A stretch of DNA of 64,000 nt from Orobanche coerulescens. Its lineage: Eukaryota > Streptophyta > Magnoliopsida > Lamiales > Orobanchaceae. This document shows, piece after piece, positions 54,310-64,000 of this stretch. Within the stretch, counting starts at the first letter, position 1; each line of letters begins with the position of its first letter. Location of the stretch: contig CM065816.1 of the NCBI GenBank assembly GCA_033398695.1, forward strand, positions 134,389,358-134,453,357. Direction: 5' to 3'. Under the pieces are notes generated by a model. The model saw only the letters and a program-made list of their open reading frames with translations, was not told where the DNA came from and searched no databases. The translations under genes and the position numbers were made by a program.

Positions 54310-57300
54310 ATGGGGTTGAATGTGCGTTTCAGGGAGGTAATCCCGGTACATTACATTAAGGTCATTAATTTGATGAAAGCAGTGAGATTACTCAATCAGG
54401 GGTGTGTTGGTTATTGGTGCTATATGACCAAAACCGAGAAATCATCAGTAATGTTGACGGACATTCCGGTAGTGAGGGAATATGCCGATGTTTTTCCAGA
54501 CGAGTTACCTGGTTTGCCTCCACAGAGGGATGTGGAATTCACGATTGAGTTGGAGCCTGGTACATCCCCGATATCGAAGGCACCGTACCGGATGGCCCAG
54601 ACCGAAATGCAGGAATTAAAGAACCAACTTGAGGAGTTGTTCGAGAAGGGTTATATTCGACCGAGTGCGTCCCCGTGGGGAGCACCAGTGTTAATTGTCA
54701 AGAAGAAGGATGGTTCTTTTCGCTTGTGTATCGATTATCGGGAGTTGAACAAGGTGACAATCAAGAATAAGTATCCCTTACCCCGTATTGATGATCTCTT
54801 AGATCAACTTCAAGGAGCTTCAGTATTTTCCAAGATCGACTTAAGATCTGGATATCACCAGTTGCGAATTCGAGAGTCGGATATCGCGAGGACGACGTTT
54901 CGAACACGCTATGGTCATTATGAGTTTGTGGTTATGCCGTTTGGATTGACTAATGCACCTGCGGTATTCATGGAGTTAATGAATCGGGTTTTCATCGACT
55001 TTTTGGATCAGTTTGTTGTTGTATTCATCGATGACATTTTGATTTATTCTCGTGACCGAGAGGAACACGAGGTTCATCTTCATCAGGTTCTCGACGTGTT
55101 GAGACGAGAGCAACTTTTTGGAAAATTTTCCAAATGTGAGTTCTGGATGTCCGAAGTGACTTTTCTCGGACATGTAATTTCATCAGACGGAGTTCGTGTC
55201 GACCCTCAGAAGACGGAGGCTATCCGGGATTGGTTACCTCCAAAGAATGTTAAGGAAATCCGAAGTTTTCTCGGATTAGCGGGTTATTATCGGCGATTTG
55301 TGGAGGGATTTTCTAAAATCGCTCAACCCTTGACGAACCTTTTGAGAAAAGATAAGAAATACACGTGGTCCGACGCGTGTCAGCGGAGTTTTGAGGAACT
55401 CAAGAGCCGGTTAATGTCAGCACCTGTACTTTCCTTGCCGCAAGGGACGGAGGGATTTGTGGTTTATAGTGATGCGTCCGGACAAGGTCTCGGATGTGTA
55501 CTCATGCAGAATGGAAAGGTTATTGCCTATGCTTCACGGCAATTGAGACCTTACGAGGTTAATTATCCGACACACGACCTGGAGCTAGCAGCCGTGGTGT
55601 TCGCATTGAAGATTTGGCGCCATTATCTTTATGGCATTACTTGTCAGATATTCACCGATCATAAGAGTTTAAAGTATATATTTACTCAGAAGGAGTTAAA
55701 TATGCGACAGAGACGGTGGTTGGAATTAATTAAAGACTATGATATCGAAATCCTTTACCACCCGGGCAAGGCGAACGTTGTCGCCGACGCCTTGAGTCGT
55801 AAGTCCGTTCAGGAGCATATGCTTGCTCGTTTAACAGTTCAGAAGGAGATTCAGCAGGAATTCCTTAGACCCGAGATCGAGGTCTGGCTTCAGCGAGTTC
55901 AGGGACAGCTTTGTATGTTAGAGATTTCATCGTCACTCGAGGAGGCAATCCGAGAGAATCAGAGTTCAGACCCTTCATTGTTGCGCATCCGTGAGGATGT
56001 GACTCAGGGGAAAGCCCCTAGATTTGTGGTCCACGAGGATGGACTTTTGAGGTTTAAGAATCGATTGTGCGTACCGGCGAATGACGAGTTGAAAAACTCT
56101 ATTTTGAGAGAAGCTCATGCTACCCCTTATTCTGTTCATCCGGGGTCCAACAAGATGTACAAGGACTTGAAACAAAATTACTGGTGGAGTAATATGAAGC
56201 GAGAAGTCGCAGAATTTGTTTCGAGATGCTTAACCTGTCAACAAGTCAAGATTGAACATCAGCGGCCGACAGGTATGCTGAAACCTCTTCCTATTCCCGA
56301 ATGGAAGTGGGAAGACATTTCTATGGATTTCATCACGAGTTTGCCGATGAGTCATCGTGGCATGAATACGATCTGGGTGATCGTGGACCGCTTAACTAAA
56401 TCAGCTCATTTCCTTGAGATCAAGGAGACGTGGGGTCCCGAGAGACTTGCTCAACTGTTCATCAAAGAGATAGTCAGACTGCACGGTACTCCTAAAAGTA
56501 TCGTTTCCGATCGTGACGGACGGTTTGTGTCGCATTTTTGGAAATCAGTTCATCTTGCTATGGGAACTCAGCTTAATCTTAGTACCGCTTTTCATCCTCA
56601 GTCCGACGGACAAACAGAGAGAACCATTCAGACGTTAGAGGACATGTTGAGGGCATGCGTCCTCGATTGGAAGGACGATTGGGAAGCCCAACTACCATTG
56701 ATCGAGTTCACGTATAATAATAGTTGGCATGCTTCGATTAAGATGGCACCTTACGAGGCCTTGTATGGTCGTCGTTGTCGATCTCCGTTGTGTTGGGACG
56801 ACCTATCAGAATCAATCGGCACCGAGCCCGATATGCTTATAGCCGCCCGTGAGAAGGTAGCTTTGATCAGGAGTCATTTGTTGACCGCTCAGAGTCGACA
56901 GAAATCATATGCATATAACCGTCGTCGACCATTAGAGTTCGAGGCAGGTGACCACGTGTTGGTCAAGGTATCCCCGAGTCGTGGTATCTTCCTTTTCGGG
57001 AAGAGGGGCAAGTTGAGTCCGAGATTTATTGGACCGTTTGAGATTTTGGATCGAGTAGGAGAGTTAGCTTACCGATTGGCTTTACCTCCGGCGTTGAGCC
57101 GAATTCATAATGTGTTTCACGTCTCTCAGTTGCGGAAGTATGTTGCCGACCCGAGTCACGTACTTCAGTTCGACGAAATCGAAATCGCCGATGATCATTC
57201 ATATGAGGAGCGTCCTATACGAGTTTTAGAGCGGCGAATCAAACAGTTGAGGAATAAGACGATTCCTTTGGTTAAAATTCAGTGGTCTACACACGGAGTC

Positions 57301-57366
57301 GAAGAGGCTACTTGGGAAACCGAGGATAGTATGCGGGAGAGTTATCCCGAGTTGTTTGACCCTTAG
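54310..57366 (+). CDS. Chromovirus RT-RNase H-integrase-chromodomain
   Basis: 1018 open codons. [29 protein letters not shown] (about 147), [14 protein letters not shown] with the catalytic Asp present, and FIDDILIYS (about 240). RNase [12 protein letters not shown] (about 390), ASRQLRPYE and [10 protein letters not shown]. Integrase: zinc domain with CLTCQQVK (about 650), [18 protein letters not shown] and [11 protein letters not shown]-terminal chromodomain about 965-1018 ending [17 protein letters not shown]. Close in sequence to the pol at 26816-30493 but without its RT active-site change. The first Met is not a true start; pol is expressed from gag-pol. Confidence 0.95.
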   Translation: MGLNVRFREVIPVHYIKVINLMKAVRLLNQGCVGYWCYMTKTEKSSVMLTDIPVVREYADVFPDELPGLPPQRDVEFTIELEPGTSPISKAPYRMAQTEMQELKNQLEELFEKGYIRPSASPWGAPVLIVKKKDGSFRLCIDYRELNKVTIKNKYPLPRIDDLLDQLQGASVFSKIDLRSGYHQLRIRESDIARTTFRTRYGHYEFVVMPFGLTNAPAVFMELMNRVFIDFLDQFVVVFIDDILIYSRDREEHEVHLHQVLDVLRREQLFGKFSKCEFWMSEVTFLGHVISSDGVRVDPQKTEAIRDWLPPKNVKEIRSFLGLAGYYRRFVEGFSKIAQPLTNLLRKDKKYTWSDACQRSFEELKSRLMSAPVLSLPQGTEGFVVYSDASGQGLGCVLMQNGKVIAYASRQLRPYEVNYPTHDLELAAVVFALKIWRHYLYGITCQIFTDHKSLKYIFTQKELNMRQRRWLELIKDYDIEILYHPGKANVVADALSRKSVQEHMLARLTVQKEIQQEFLRPEIEVWLQRVQGQLCMLEISSSLEEAIRENQSSDPSLLRIREDVTQGKAPRFVVHEDGLLRFKNRLCVPANDELKNSILREAHATPYSVHPGSNKMYKDLKQNYWWSNMKREVAEFVSRCLTCQQVKIEHQRPTGMLKPLPIPEWKWEDISMDFITSLPMSHRGMNTIWVIVDRLTKSAHFLEIKETWGPERLAQLFIKEIVRLHGTPKSIVSDRDGRFVSHFWKSVHLAMGTQLNLSTAFHPQSDGQTERTIQTLEDMLRACVLDWKDDWEAQLPLIEFTYNNSWHASIKMAPYEALYGRRCRSPLCWDDLSESIGTEPDMLIAAREKVALIRSHLLTAQSRQKSYAYNRRRPLEFEAGDHVLVKVSPSRGIFLFGKRGKLSPRFIGPFEILDRVGELAYRLALPPALSRIHNVFHVSQLRKYVADPSHVLQFDEIEIADDHSYEERPIRVLERRIKQLRNKTIPLVKIQWSTHGVEEATWETEDSMRESYPELFDP

Positions 57367-57400
57367 TTTCGGGGACGAAACTCTTTTAAGGGGGGGTGTA
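57365..57400 (+). other. Post-pol hairpin and polypurine tract
   Basis: AGTTTCG-ggga-CGAAACT, perfect 7-bp arms overlapping the TAG stop, then TTTTAAGGGGGGGTGTA next to the LTR start. Same design as at 26795-26820. Confidence 0.75.
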
Positions 57401-59869
57401 TGTAATACCCGGTTATAATTCAGTTATTATCATTCAGTATTTATCATTCAGTAATTGTCATTCAGTAATTTCACTCATTAATGATCATTTGTCACTCATA
57501 TTCAATCATGGTATTCATCATTCAAAGTAATTGTATCGTGTATCAATCGTCATTCATCACTAATCTAATTGGAGTGTCGTGCCGTGTTTATCATCATCGT
57601 ATTTTCATTGTGGACTGTGCGTGAGGAGTAGCGCACGCTACGTACTCTTTTTAGCGCATGCTAATCGAGTATAGGTAGCGCACGCTACCACTCAGCATTA
57701 GCGCACGCTAAGGTTACCCTGGCTGCAGTCCAGAAGGTACTCGACTGCAGGTGAGTTATAAGTAGCGCACGCTACGAATGGTAAGTCGCGCGCGCTAGTG
57801 GGTTATATTAGCGCACGCTAATAATTGCTATAGCGCGCGCTAAGGACGGATCAGGTTGAGTCCAGTGGCTACTGGACTGCACTGGATTAATTCATAGCGC
57901 ACGCTATGAGTAATATTTAGCGTACGCAAACGGTGTAGTAGCGCACGCTAAATATTGGTTGTAGCGCACGCTACCGAGGTCAGATCAGGGGACAGACGGT
58001 TTCTGGATTCCAGTACTGGGCATCTAATTATTCGTTAGCGCACGCTAACCATGGGTATTAACGCACGCTAATGGTATGGTTGTAGCGCACGCTACAAAAG
58101 GTACGTAGCGCGCGCTACCGTTTTCGGACAGTGGGTACTGGACTACCCAAAATTACCCGTTAGAGCACGCTACGCACAAGGGCTAGCGCACGCTAACCTG
58201 GAGTGACTATATATTGGACAGTTAGCCTGAGTTTCGTCATTTCTCATTTCCCTTCGTTTTTGGAGCGACTTCGGGCGATTTTGGGCGACTTGGAGTGTTC
58301 CCTTCGAGCTGCTATCACCTATCATCATATTCAAGGCTTTGAGTTGGATTATCATCACTTCATCATCTCCTTAACATCAAATCAAAGGTATTAATCTCTT
58401 GGATCTAGAATTTCGTATTGTTGGGTTTTTTTCTTCCGATTTCTTCGTGTAAGCTTGGATTGTTGTTGGAATACATTAGATATGGATTATCTACCTTGGA
58501 TAAATGTATTCCTACGGATTTAATGGCTATTTTCGGAATTATTTCAAGAACCCTTAGGGTTGACTTCGGTTAATTTGGGGATTTTCCGATTGTTGTTGTT
58601 GTAAACTTGAATTGTGGATTTCTATGAGATTATTGATGTCATTGATAGTGTTTTGCTGGTTTGAATCAATCATTTGAAGTTGGTTAGATATTTTGGGTTT
58701 GGTTATAACCAACGGGAAGGATATTCTCAACGTTTTCGTTAGAGTACATCTACGAGTTCGGATATTGTTGTATCGACGTTTGAGTCGGTTATGATCGTAT
58801 TTGATTCGTGTAATGATCAAATATTTGGTATATTGTGTTATTCAAGGTTATTCGAGCGATCGACATTTCATTTAGGACGTTGTTCGCGGACGGACATTCT
58901 TCATCGTTGTTGTGTAAGTTAACTCTTACTCGGTTAAAAGGATACTCATTCCTTTTGTTGTTGATTGCTCATAATCTTAACTCATTCATCATGGTATTAA
59001 TCATATTGAGACTTGTCATTGTCGGATAATCATTTCATTCACGAGGAACAACGGTTCCAAATCATTTCGTTGGGTTAACAATCACGTCACTATTATTCTC
59101 ATCTCGGTGAGTCATCTTGGCCTTGTCGAATTATTATTCATTGATATTCATTGTGGTCATTCTCGTTCACATGACCTTCTGGGTTCATATTGCGTGGCCG
59201 GGTGTGGCTGTGTGGAATTTTTAGTCGGGCACACGATGGTCATGTATTGGGTTCACCGATACATTGAACCGTGCACACGCTAACGCTTACCTCCGTGAGA
59301 CTAATTAGGTACAAGGACGGGTGTGTCCGGACATTCGTCTTGTACACTTGCACAGCACATTACGGGCGTACTATGATACTCCTCTTCAGCGTAATTCATA
59401 ACTAAGAATATTTCATAACTTCAGTTAATTCATGATTGTGTATTTTCAACACTTGAGGATTGTTGTTACGTATCGACCTCGTTGGGGATTTTGTTTTCGT
59501 GTCACGGCAAGGCAAAGGCACGGGAAGAGCATCTTGTGGCGAGAGTCCCAGTGATACTAGTAGGGGCCCGATCATTTCGTTTGTTTTGATCATTTGATCA
59601 TTTCGATTATTCCGTCATTTGTATTTTCATTGCAAATTCCGTTTGAGATGTTTAATTGTTCAGGGTGGTGTATTTTATCTCCATATAAAATATACTAGTA
59701 TTCGGTTTAGTCCTGGTGTGTTGTACTTAAACTCCTCATCGGAGTACTTGGTAATATAATGTGGTTCGGTACTACAATTATATTATTTAATTCATCACTT
59801 TCATTTGCCTGGTGGGTCCCGGTCGGGGATTCACGGCACTGTAATATCCGCCTAGTTTGGGGTGTTACA
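57401..59869 (+). repeat. 3' LTR of the second chromovirus
   Basis: Full LTR, TGTAATACCC...GGGGTGTTACA, followed by TATAT. Motif array 57629-58195, TATA 58208-58214. Confidence 0.95.
57629..58195 (+). repeat. TAGCGYRCGCTA near-palindrome array (gypsy 3' LTR)
   Basis: Counterpart of 50896-51462. Several motifs differ from the 5' copy only by CG versus TG/CA, as expected for decay of methylated CpG. Confidence 0.95.
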
Positions 59870-60099
59870 TATATACTATGTTTAGCAGTGAGAATCAGAA
59901 TGATATGGTCAAAATATATTAGTATAACTCAAGTGACAAGCCAGAACTCAAGCGTAACAATAAGTTAGTTCCTGCTATAGTGAAATGAAAGAATATAGCT
60001 AGGACAAAACGGTGATAACAACATACCCGGAAACAATGCAGCCTACCAGGAGAAACAACATGACGACATTCAAAAACAAGAACACCCATTGATTTATAA

Positions 60100-60310
60100 C
60101 ATTTCTCCATCACTACACCAAGGACACTTGAATGCAATTTCAACAGTGATTATCAGAGATAATTAATTGCTCATTTCAGGCACACAAGAACCCCAAGTTC
60201 TCGATACACCCACTTTGATGTGCAACATACTCGGAAATATCACTATGCCTAAGCGCTGGCATACAATTTCAAAAATGATTATCAAAGAAAATGCTCATTT
60301 CAGGGACACA
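60100..60310. repeat. Diverged direct repeat in the CACTA interior
   Basis: CACTTGAATGCAATTTCAA...GATTATCA near 60118 and CTGGCATACAATTTCAA...GATTATCA near 60248 are about 130 bp apart. A third relative is at about 50569, across the inserted chromovirus. This supports 50.6 kb and 60.1 kb belonging to one interrupted element. Confidence 0.6.
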
Positions 60311-60423
60311 GGAACCTCAAGTTCCAATACTAAAACAACACACATGAACGCTCACTTAGATATGCACATCATATATTGTGGGGAAAGCAAAACGACATGA
60401 TACGACATAGATGGAAATATTAC

Positions 60424-60472
60424 CCGGATGAGCTGACTCTGTTGCTCTACCTACTGGCGACTCCTTCTGCAC
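60424..60472 (-). CDS. Candidate small exon
   Basis: Minus strand: acceptor TCTGTGCAG, coding KESPVGRATESAHP, then donor GGTAATA. Clean splice borders and an open frame, same strand as neighbouring candidate exons. Product unknown. Confidence 0.35.
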
Positions 60473-60743
60473 AGAGAAAATTTCAAAAAGAGGCAATTGA
60501 GTTCAGTGTATCGAGCAATGTAGAATATGAAGAGATGAAACATCATAACAAGGAAAATATGTGTAGAACCACAAATTCAGGATTACAATTATAGGTGCAG
60601 AAAAAAAATTCTTCAACAAAAATAAATTCTACCTACGCCACATTCAGAAAGGATACATCAAATTTCAATAATACAATTTAAACAAAACTTCAATAGCATA
60701 TTCAATGGAAGAAAATTGAACTGAAAATGAAGGGATAAGGACC

Positions 60744-60815
60744 TTAGTGGTGTAAACTTTGTCACCATTTCGTTGATGTAAAATTGGAGATACATCTTCA
60801 GCAAGCGCTCAAAAC
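60744..60815 (-). CDS. Candidate exon
   Basis: Minus strand reads GGFERLLKMYLQFYINEM then VTKFTPL before CTAAG-GTCCTT, a possible donor. The acceptor could be GATTAAG just upstream. The peptide composition is protein-like, but the family is not recognised. Confidence 0.35.
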
Positions 60816-61121
60816 CACCTTAATCTACAAAATATATATCATAAATATATCATTACTGAGAAGAATCAATCGAGCTATAATCTAAAACCAAAACATATAC
60901 TTCCTAACCACAAAATTCAAAAGCAGCTCCACAAATTTAGTCAACAACTGCGCAACCAGATACCACAAATTGGAAATATAAGATGATTGTCTCGTTGAGG
61001 AGAAATAAAGGGCAATAGTAACAGCATGAATGATGCAATAAAGGTGCATGATATTTCTAGTTTCATCACATAACACATATTTAGGGATAATTACAAGAAC
61101 TGGCCCTCAAGTTCAGCTTAA

Positions 61122-61324
61122 TTACAAATATAAAATCCAGTTATCTTTTAAAATGAGATCAGCATCTTGAGAATTGCCTCTTTCTTCCTCACCATCTCCA
61201 TTGCGACCACTATCATTTTTATCGTTGAAACCATCAAAATTACCAACTTTGATTACCTCGAGTGTAGCTTTCTGATCAGCTTCATCAGTTGCATACTTAG
61301 TTGCTTCTTGATCACTATTCTTCC
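61122..61324 (-). CDS. Candidate exon of an unrecognised minus-strand gene
   Basis: After acceptor CTGCAG (61330-61325), the minus strand is open for 67 codons: KNSDQEATKYATDEADQKAT, then acidic, Asn/Gly-rich sequence, to a TAA at 61122-61124. Either a terminal exon or an exon read through into an intron. The acidic, low-complexity composition gives no family. Confidence 0.4.
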
Positions 61325-62305
61325 CTGCAGTAACATATGCATGAGCTAATTAATTAATTGCAAGAATAAGAATACACATTATAATAATACAAGAAAACTC
61401 TCCTCTGATCTCTCTCCATTTGGTGATGGTGCTTTCTGCATATTATTCAATCACACCTGAAAATGAACACGGGAAAAGGAAATGCGCATCCAACTTGAGA
61501 AACAAAAGCAAGTTCTATTACTTGCCTGGGACTTTTCTCTTTTCACTTTAAGATATATATAAGGACATTGTGTATAAGGAAGTACCTCTTGATGAAACTT
61601 TGTGCCAAAATTTGCAATGAAGCACCCCATGTGTGCCCGTATATTTGGGACCCCTGGTGCACAACTCTATTTACAAGCATAAACTTGATTTTCTCGAAGA
61701 ATATATAAGATCAATTGATGGATTCATAAAAGGTCATTTCTTCTGATTGTAACCTAGAAAGAGTGTTAGAACTGTAAGAAATGAGGCCGTGATTTGAGAT
61801 GATGAGACTTGGTTTTCTTTTCCTTATTCAAGTCACATCATCCTTGACAAAAGAAGCCTAAATTAAATTAAAAGTGTCATTTATTTTGGGACAGAGATTA
61901 CCTGAGTGCTAAAAGGACGGGGAGAGAGATCCCTGATCTCAACGATCACTGGAAAATGAAGACCAAATTAATAAAAGGATGACTATGAAATCATAAAATT
62001 TTCAAAGCAAATATATAGAGCAAATTAATAGAATTTTGAAGAAAATGGGTATGGAAGAAAGATGGAGATAGAGAAAAGAGGCAAGAACGAACCATACAGA
62101 GGCATCGTGGAGGAGGTGAGGCAGCTGCGGTCGTGCACGTGTCTCTCTCGCGATCTTTCGTTCTTCAATTTTTTGAGATATTTTCTCTTCCTGGAACGTG
62201 TAGCAAAATGAATAAATCGCATCAATATTTTCTCCCCGACTTTTCCTTGTATATGGGGGGGAGTGTCGATTTTGTGGGGCAAGATGTTTCTTATCCTTAC
62301 CATTT

Positions 62306-62863
62306 AACCCTACTGCAAGAGTCCCCTTGATCAGTTGAATCCTCATTTATATCCTCTAGGTCAGAAAAAGCTTTCCTCTTTTTGCCTCCAGAGCTGCTAC
62401 TATGCTCAGCTTCCGTATGAGAACTAGAAGGGAGCAAATATCTAAAACCATCAAGTAATCCTTTTCCACCCAAGTTATAGTTATAAGCAAATGTAACAAC
62501 TACAACCTCATGCTCTAGGACCACGTTAGTATCCTCATTGGTGAAAAAATTATGCCTAAGCCATTCACACCATATTCTACGAATTGCAGAGGAGAAACCA
62601 TCCTTCTGGCAAAACCTAACCCCAACTCGTCCAACACCCACATGCTTCACGACCAAATCGGATACCTCATCTTTTTGTATCACAGCTGGAATAACAAGAT
62701 CATGATTAGTTCCATCCCCTTCCAGATATGAATCAGAAGGAATTTCATCAGAATCTGCATTATCCATAATATCTTGTGAAACATGAGTACTAGAATTTGG
62801 GCGCAAGTTGTTTTTATAACTAACAATAGCAAGGCTTTCTACATCCACATGATGGGCATTCAT
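62306..62863 (-). CDS. Main exon of an unrecognised minus-strand gene
   Basis: 186 open codons from ATG at 62863, which follows TATTTAG and so could also be an acceptor site. The region DLVVKHVGVGRVGVRFCQ, SAIRRIWCEWLRHNFFTNED, VVVVTFAYNYNLGGKGLLDG, FRYLLPSSS has the look of a folded domain; it is followed by an acidic/Ser-rich tail with GGKKRKAFSDLED. The frame reaches a TAA at 62297, but a donor AAATG-GTAAGG at 62306 suggests splicing. No retroelement or transposase motif is seen, so this may be a host gene or a gene fragment captured by the CACTA element. I do not recognise it. Confidence 0.5.
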
Positions 62864-62866
62864 CTA

Positions 62867-63700
62867 AATAGCATTCATCTCAAATATCATTCAACAATTA
62901 AGAAGAATAAAATAGCGTTCAACTTTTTTTTTGAAAGGCCAACAATACCATTATTAATACCATAAGGAATATAATTATTGTCGAGGCTTTGTTTCTCTTA
63001 CAATTTGCAAGTTGCAAACTAGGAAGATCAGAAACAATTCAACTGAAAAACAGAAATAAGCAACATAGTAGGAGCAACACTTGTTAAAAATATAGCCAAA
63101 CTCAACTGAATTCTATCTACCAAAGCACAACAGAGGACGGAATCCATCTACCAAAGCACAACAAAGCAACAAAAATAACCAAATCAACCATGAACAATCA
63201 TTTATGAACAAAAAACAAGCCAAGTACATGAATTGAGCAAAAACAGAAATTCAATCCTTCAAACAATCTGGACAGTGAGATTATAAATAGCAATTGCACA
63301 ACAAATGATGGAATTCTCACTTGCATTGTCGGACTTTAAGTCTAAATATTACCAATTTTAGGACAGATCCGACTGGAGAAGATTTGGGGTCGACGACTGG
63401 ACTGATATGAGGCGGCAGCGTGGATAACGACACCAGTCTCCATAGGACGGTGACTGGGCTGATGTGAGGTGGCAGCAGTGGTCTGTGACTCGTTTGGGGT
63501 GACGATTATGCGAGGCGGTGGCTCGTGTGTAGGGACCGACGGTGGCTGGAGACTCGTGTGAGGGAGTACTGTGGCCGGCGACTCTTATGAGGTGGAAAAG
63601 GTTGCTGACGATTAGTGGGAAGCGGCAATCGGGAGGTGGAGAAGGAGGAGGAGTTTGATATAGGGCTTGTTTCTTGATTTTGAGTCCAGCACATTCCCAT
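62867..63700 (-). other. Upstream region of the minus-strand gene, possible 5' UTR
   Basis: 62900-63330 is AT-rich. 63350-63660 is G-rich on the plus strand, hence C/CT-rich on the minus, with repeated GACTGG and GTGACTCG words. It resembles a plant 5' leader, but no coding domain is visible. Confidence 0.35.
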
Positions 63701-64000
63701 CTATTTTCATAATTATGAGTATTTTTTATTTTTTTAATATTAAAATAATAAATACATTATTATAGTAAATATTTTTGGAGCTACACTATTATGATAAATA
63801 TTTTTTTTCAATAATACTAGTTTGGTAAAAAAACTCAGGGTTGGATTGGTGCTGGGTCAATTAATTCCCGGTCTCAAGATATTAATTCCCGTTCTCAGGA
63901 TATACACTTCGCTATTGTAAAATTTTTTTGGTAAAAAATAAAATTTCACACTTTTTACTTCAGTAATTATCGAATTAGCAAAGTCTTTGTAACTTAAAAT
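63701..64000. other. AT-rich end of window with a short tandem repeat
   Basis: No gene. A 21-bp direct repeat, TTAATTCCCGGTCTCAAGAT-type, occurs at 63861-63881 and 63882-63902. No CACTA right end (TAGTG) is found here. Confidence 0.6.

Larger units (their letters stand above)
50682..59869 (+). mobile_element. Ty3/gypsy chromovirus inserted in the CACTA element
   Basis: A 9.2-kb plus-strand element with TATAT duplications at 50677-50681 and 59870-59874. LTRs: 50682-53072 (3' end deleted) and 57401-59869. The deletion at about 53072 removed the last ~70 bp of the 5' LTR, the PBS and the gag start, so the element cannot replicate alone. Pol (54310-57366) is open and ends in a chromodomain. Confidence 0.94.
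49509..64000. mobile_element. CACTA element, left end and interior (right end not seen)
   Basis: Starts CACTACACCATATATGC at 49509, inside copia integrase. The first ~450 bp hold many GTAACACTTTTCTTG, GTGTTGC and CCAACAC words in both orientations, typical subterminal repeats. The interior contains pieces of a minus-strand spliced gene and the chromovirus 50682-59869. Because the upstream half of the copia is nowhere to the right, the element or a larger rearrangement extends past 64000. The extent is an inference; only the left end is certain. Confidence 0.6.

Noticed and set aside
60111..60121. CACTACACCA as a second CACTA terminus
   Set aside because: Lies within a repeated interior segment (relatives at about 60248 and 50569) and lacks adjoining subterminal repeats, so it is probably coincidental.
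62002..62303. Two overlapping minus-strand frames after the main exon
   Set aside because: Frames conflict and run into AT-rich intron-like sequence; a small exon with EEKISQKIEERKIARETRAR is possible but its borders cannot be fixed.

Overview
This is a plant nuclear, repeat-dominated window, almost certainly from an angiosperm and probably a eudicot. It has AT-rich intergenic DNA, spliced gene-like pieces, CACTA and Mutator-type ends, an L1-type LINE, and Ty1/copia and Ty3/gypsy LTR retrotransposons nested in one another. No bacterial, organellar or rRNA/tRNA gene is visible. Nearly every long reading frame is retroelement gag/pol. Species cannot be fixed from sequence alone.

Layout. 1-2760: a CT/GC-rich leader and candidate exons of an unrecognised plus-strand gene, leading into the right end of a CACTA element (TIR ends at 3191) that truncates a LINE. 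3192-6697: minus-strand L1-like LINE (RNA-binding ORF1, endonuclease, RT), itself holding a ~330 bp LTR fragment (3490-3820). 6700-7257: truncated chromovirus-type LTR piece. 7258-36618: an old plus-strand copia element split by two later insertions. The first is a minus-strand Sirevirus-like copia (9807-22033, TSD CTATT) with an extra gene after pol. The second is a minus-strand chromovirus gypsy (24590-33874, TSD TAGTG). The copia 3' LTR is broken at 36618 by a Tat-lineage gypsy (36620 to ~41870) that has lost its RT-RNaseH-integrase core, keeps an antisense extra ORF, and holds a 1.2 kb Mutator-type MITE in its LTR (9-bp TSD ATACAGGAA). ~41870-43721: LTR of another chromovirus with 80-bp and 94-bp tandem repeats. 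43722-49508: a second Sirevirus-like copia (minus), again with an extra gene after pol, cut by a second CACTA end at 49509. 49509-64000: CACTA interior carrying pieces of an unrecognised spliced minus-strand gene, split by a chromovirus gypsy (50682-59869, TSD TATAT).

Most notable signal. Short near-palindromes of form TAGCGYRCGCTA, spaced mostly 22-24 bp, form arrays just upstream of a TATA box. They occur (a) in both LTRs of the gypsy at 50.7-59.9 kb, (b) in the LTR of the Sirevirus-like copia at 43.7-49.5 kb, (c) again inside that copia, upstream of a TATA box and the start codon of its extra gene, and (d) in the LTR fragment inside the LINE. The motif is shared by unrelated superfamilies, in the same orientation relative to each element's transcription, together with CTGGACTGCA-type inverted repeats. 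This looks like an exchangeable promoter-proximal module, reused internally to drive a post-pol accessory gene. The other chromovirus (24.6-33.9 kb) has an analogous array with a different vocabulary (ACACGG/CCGTGT).
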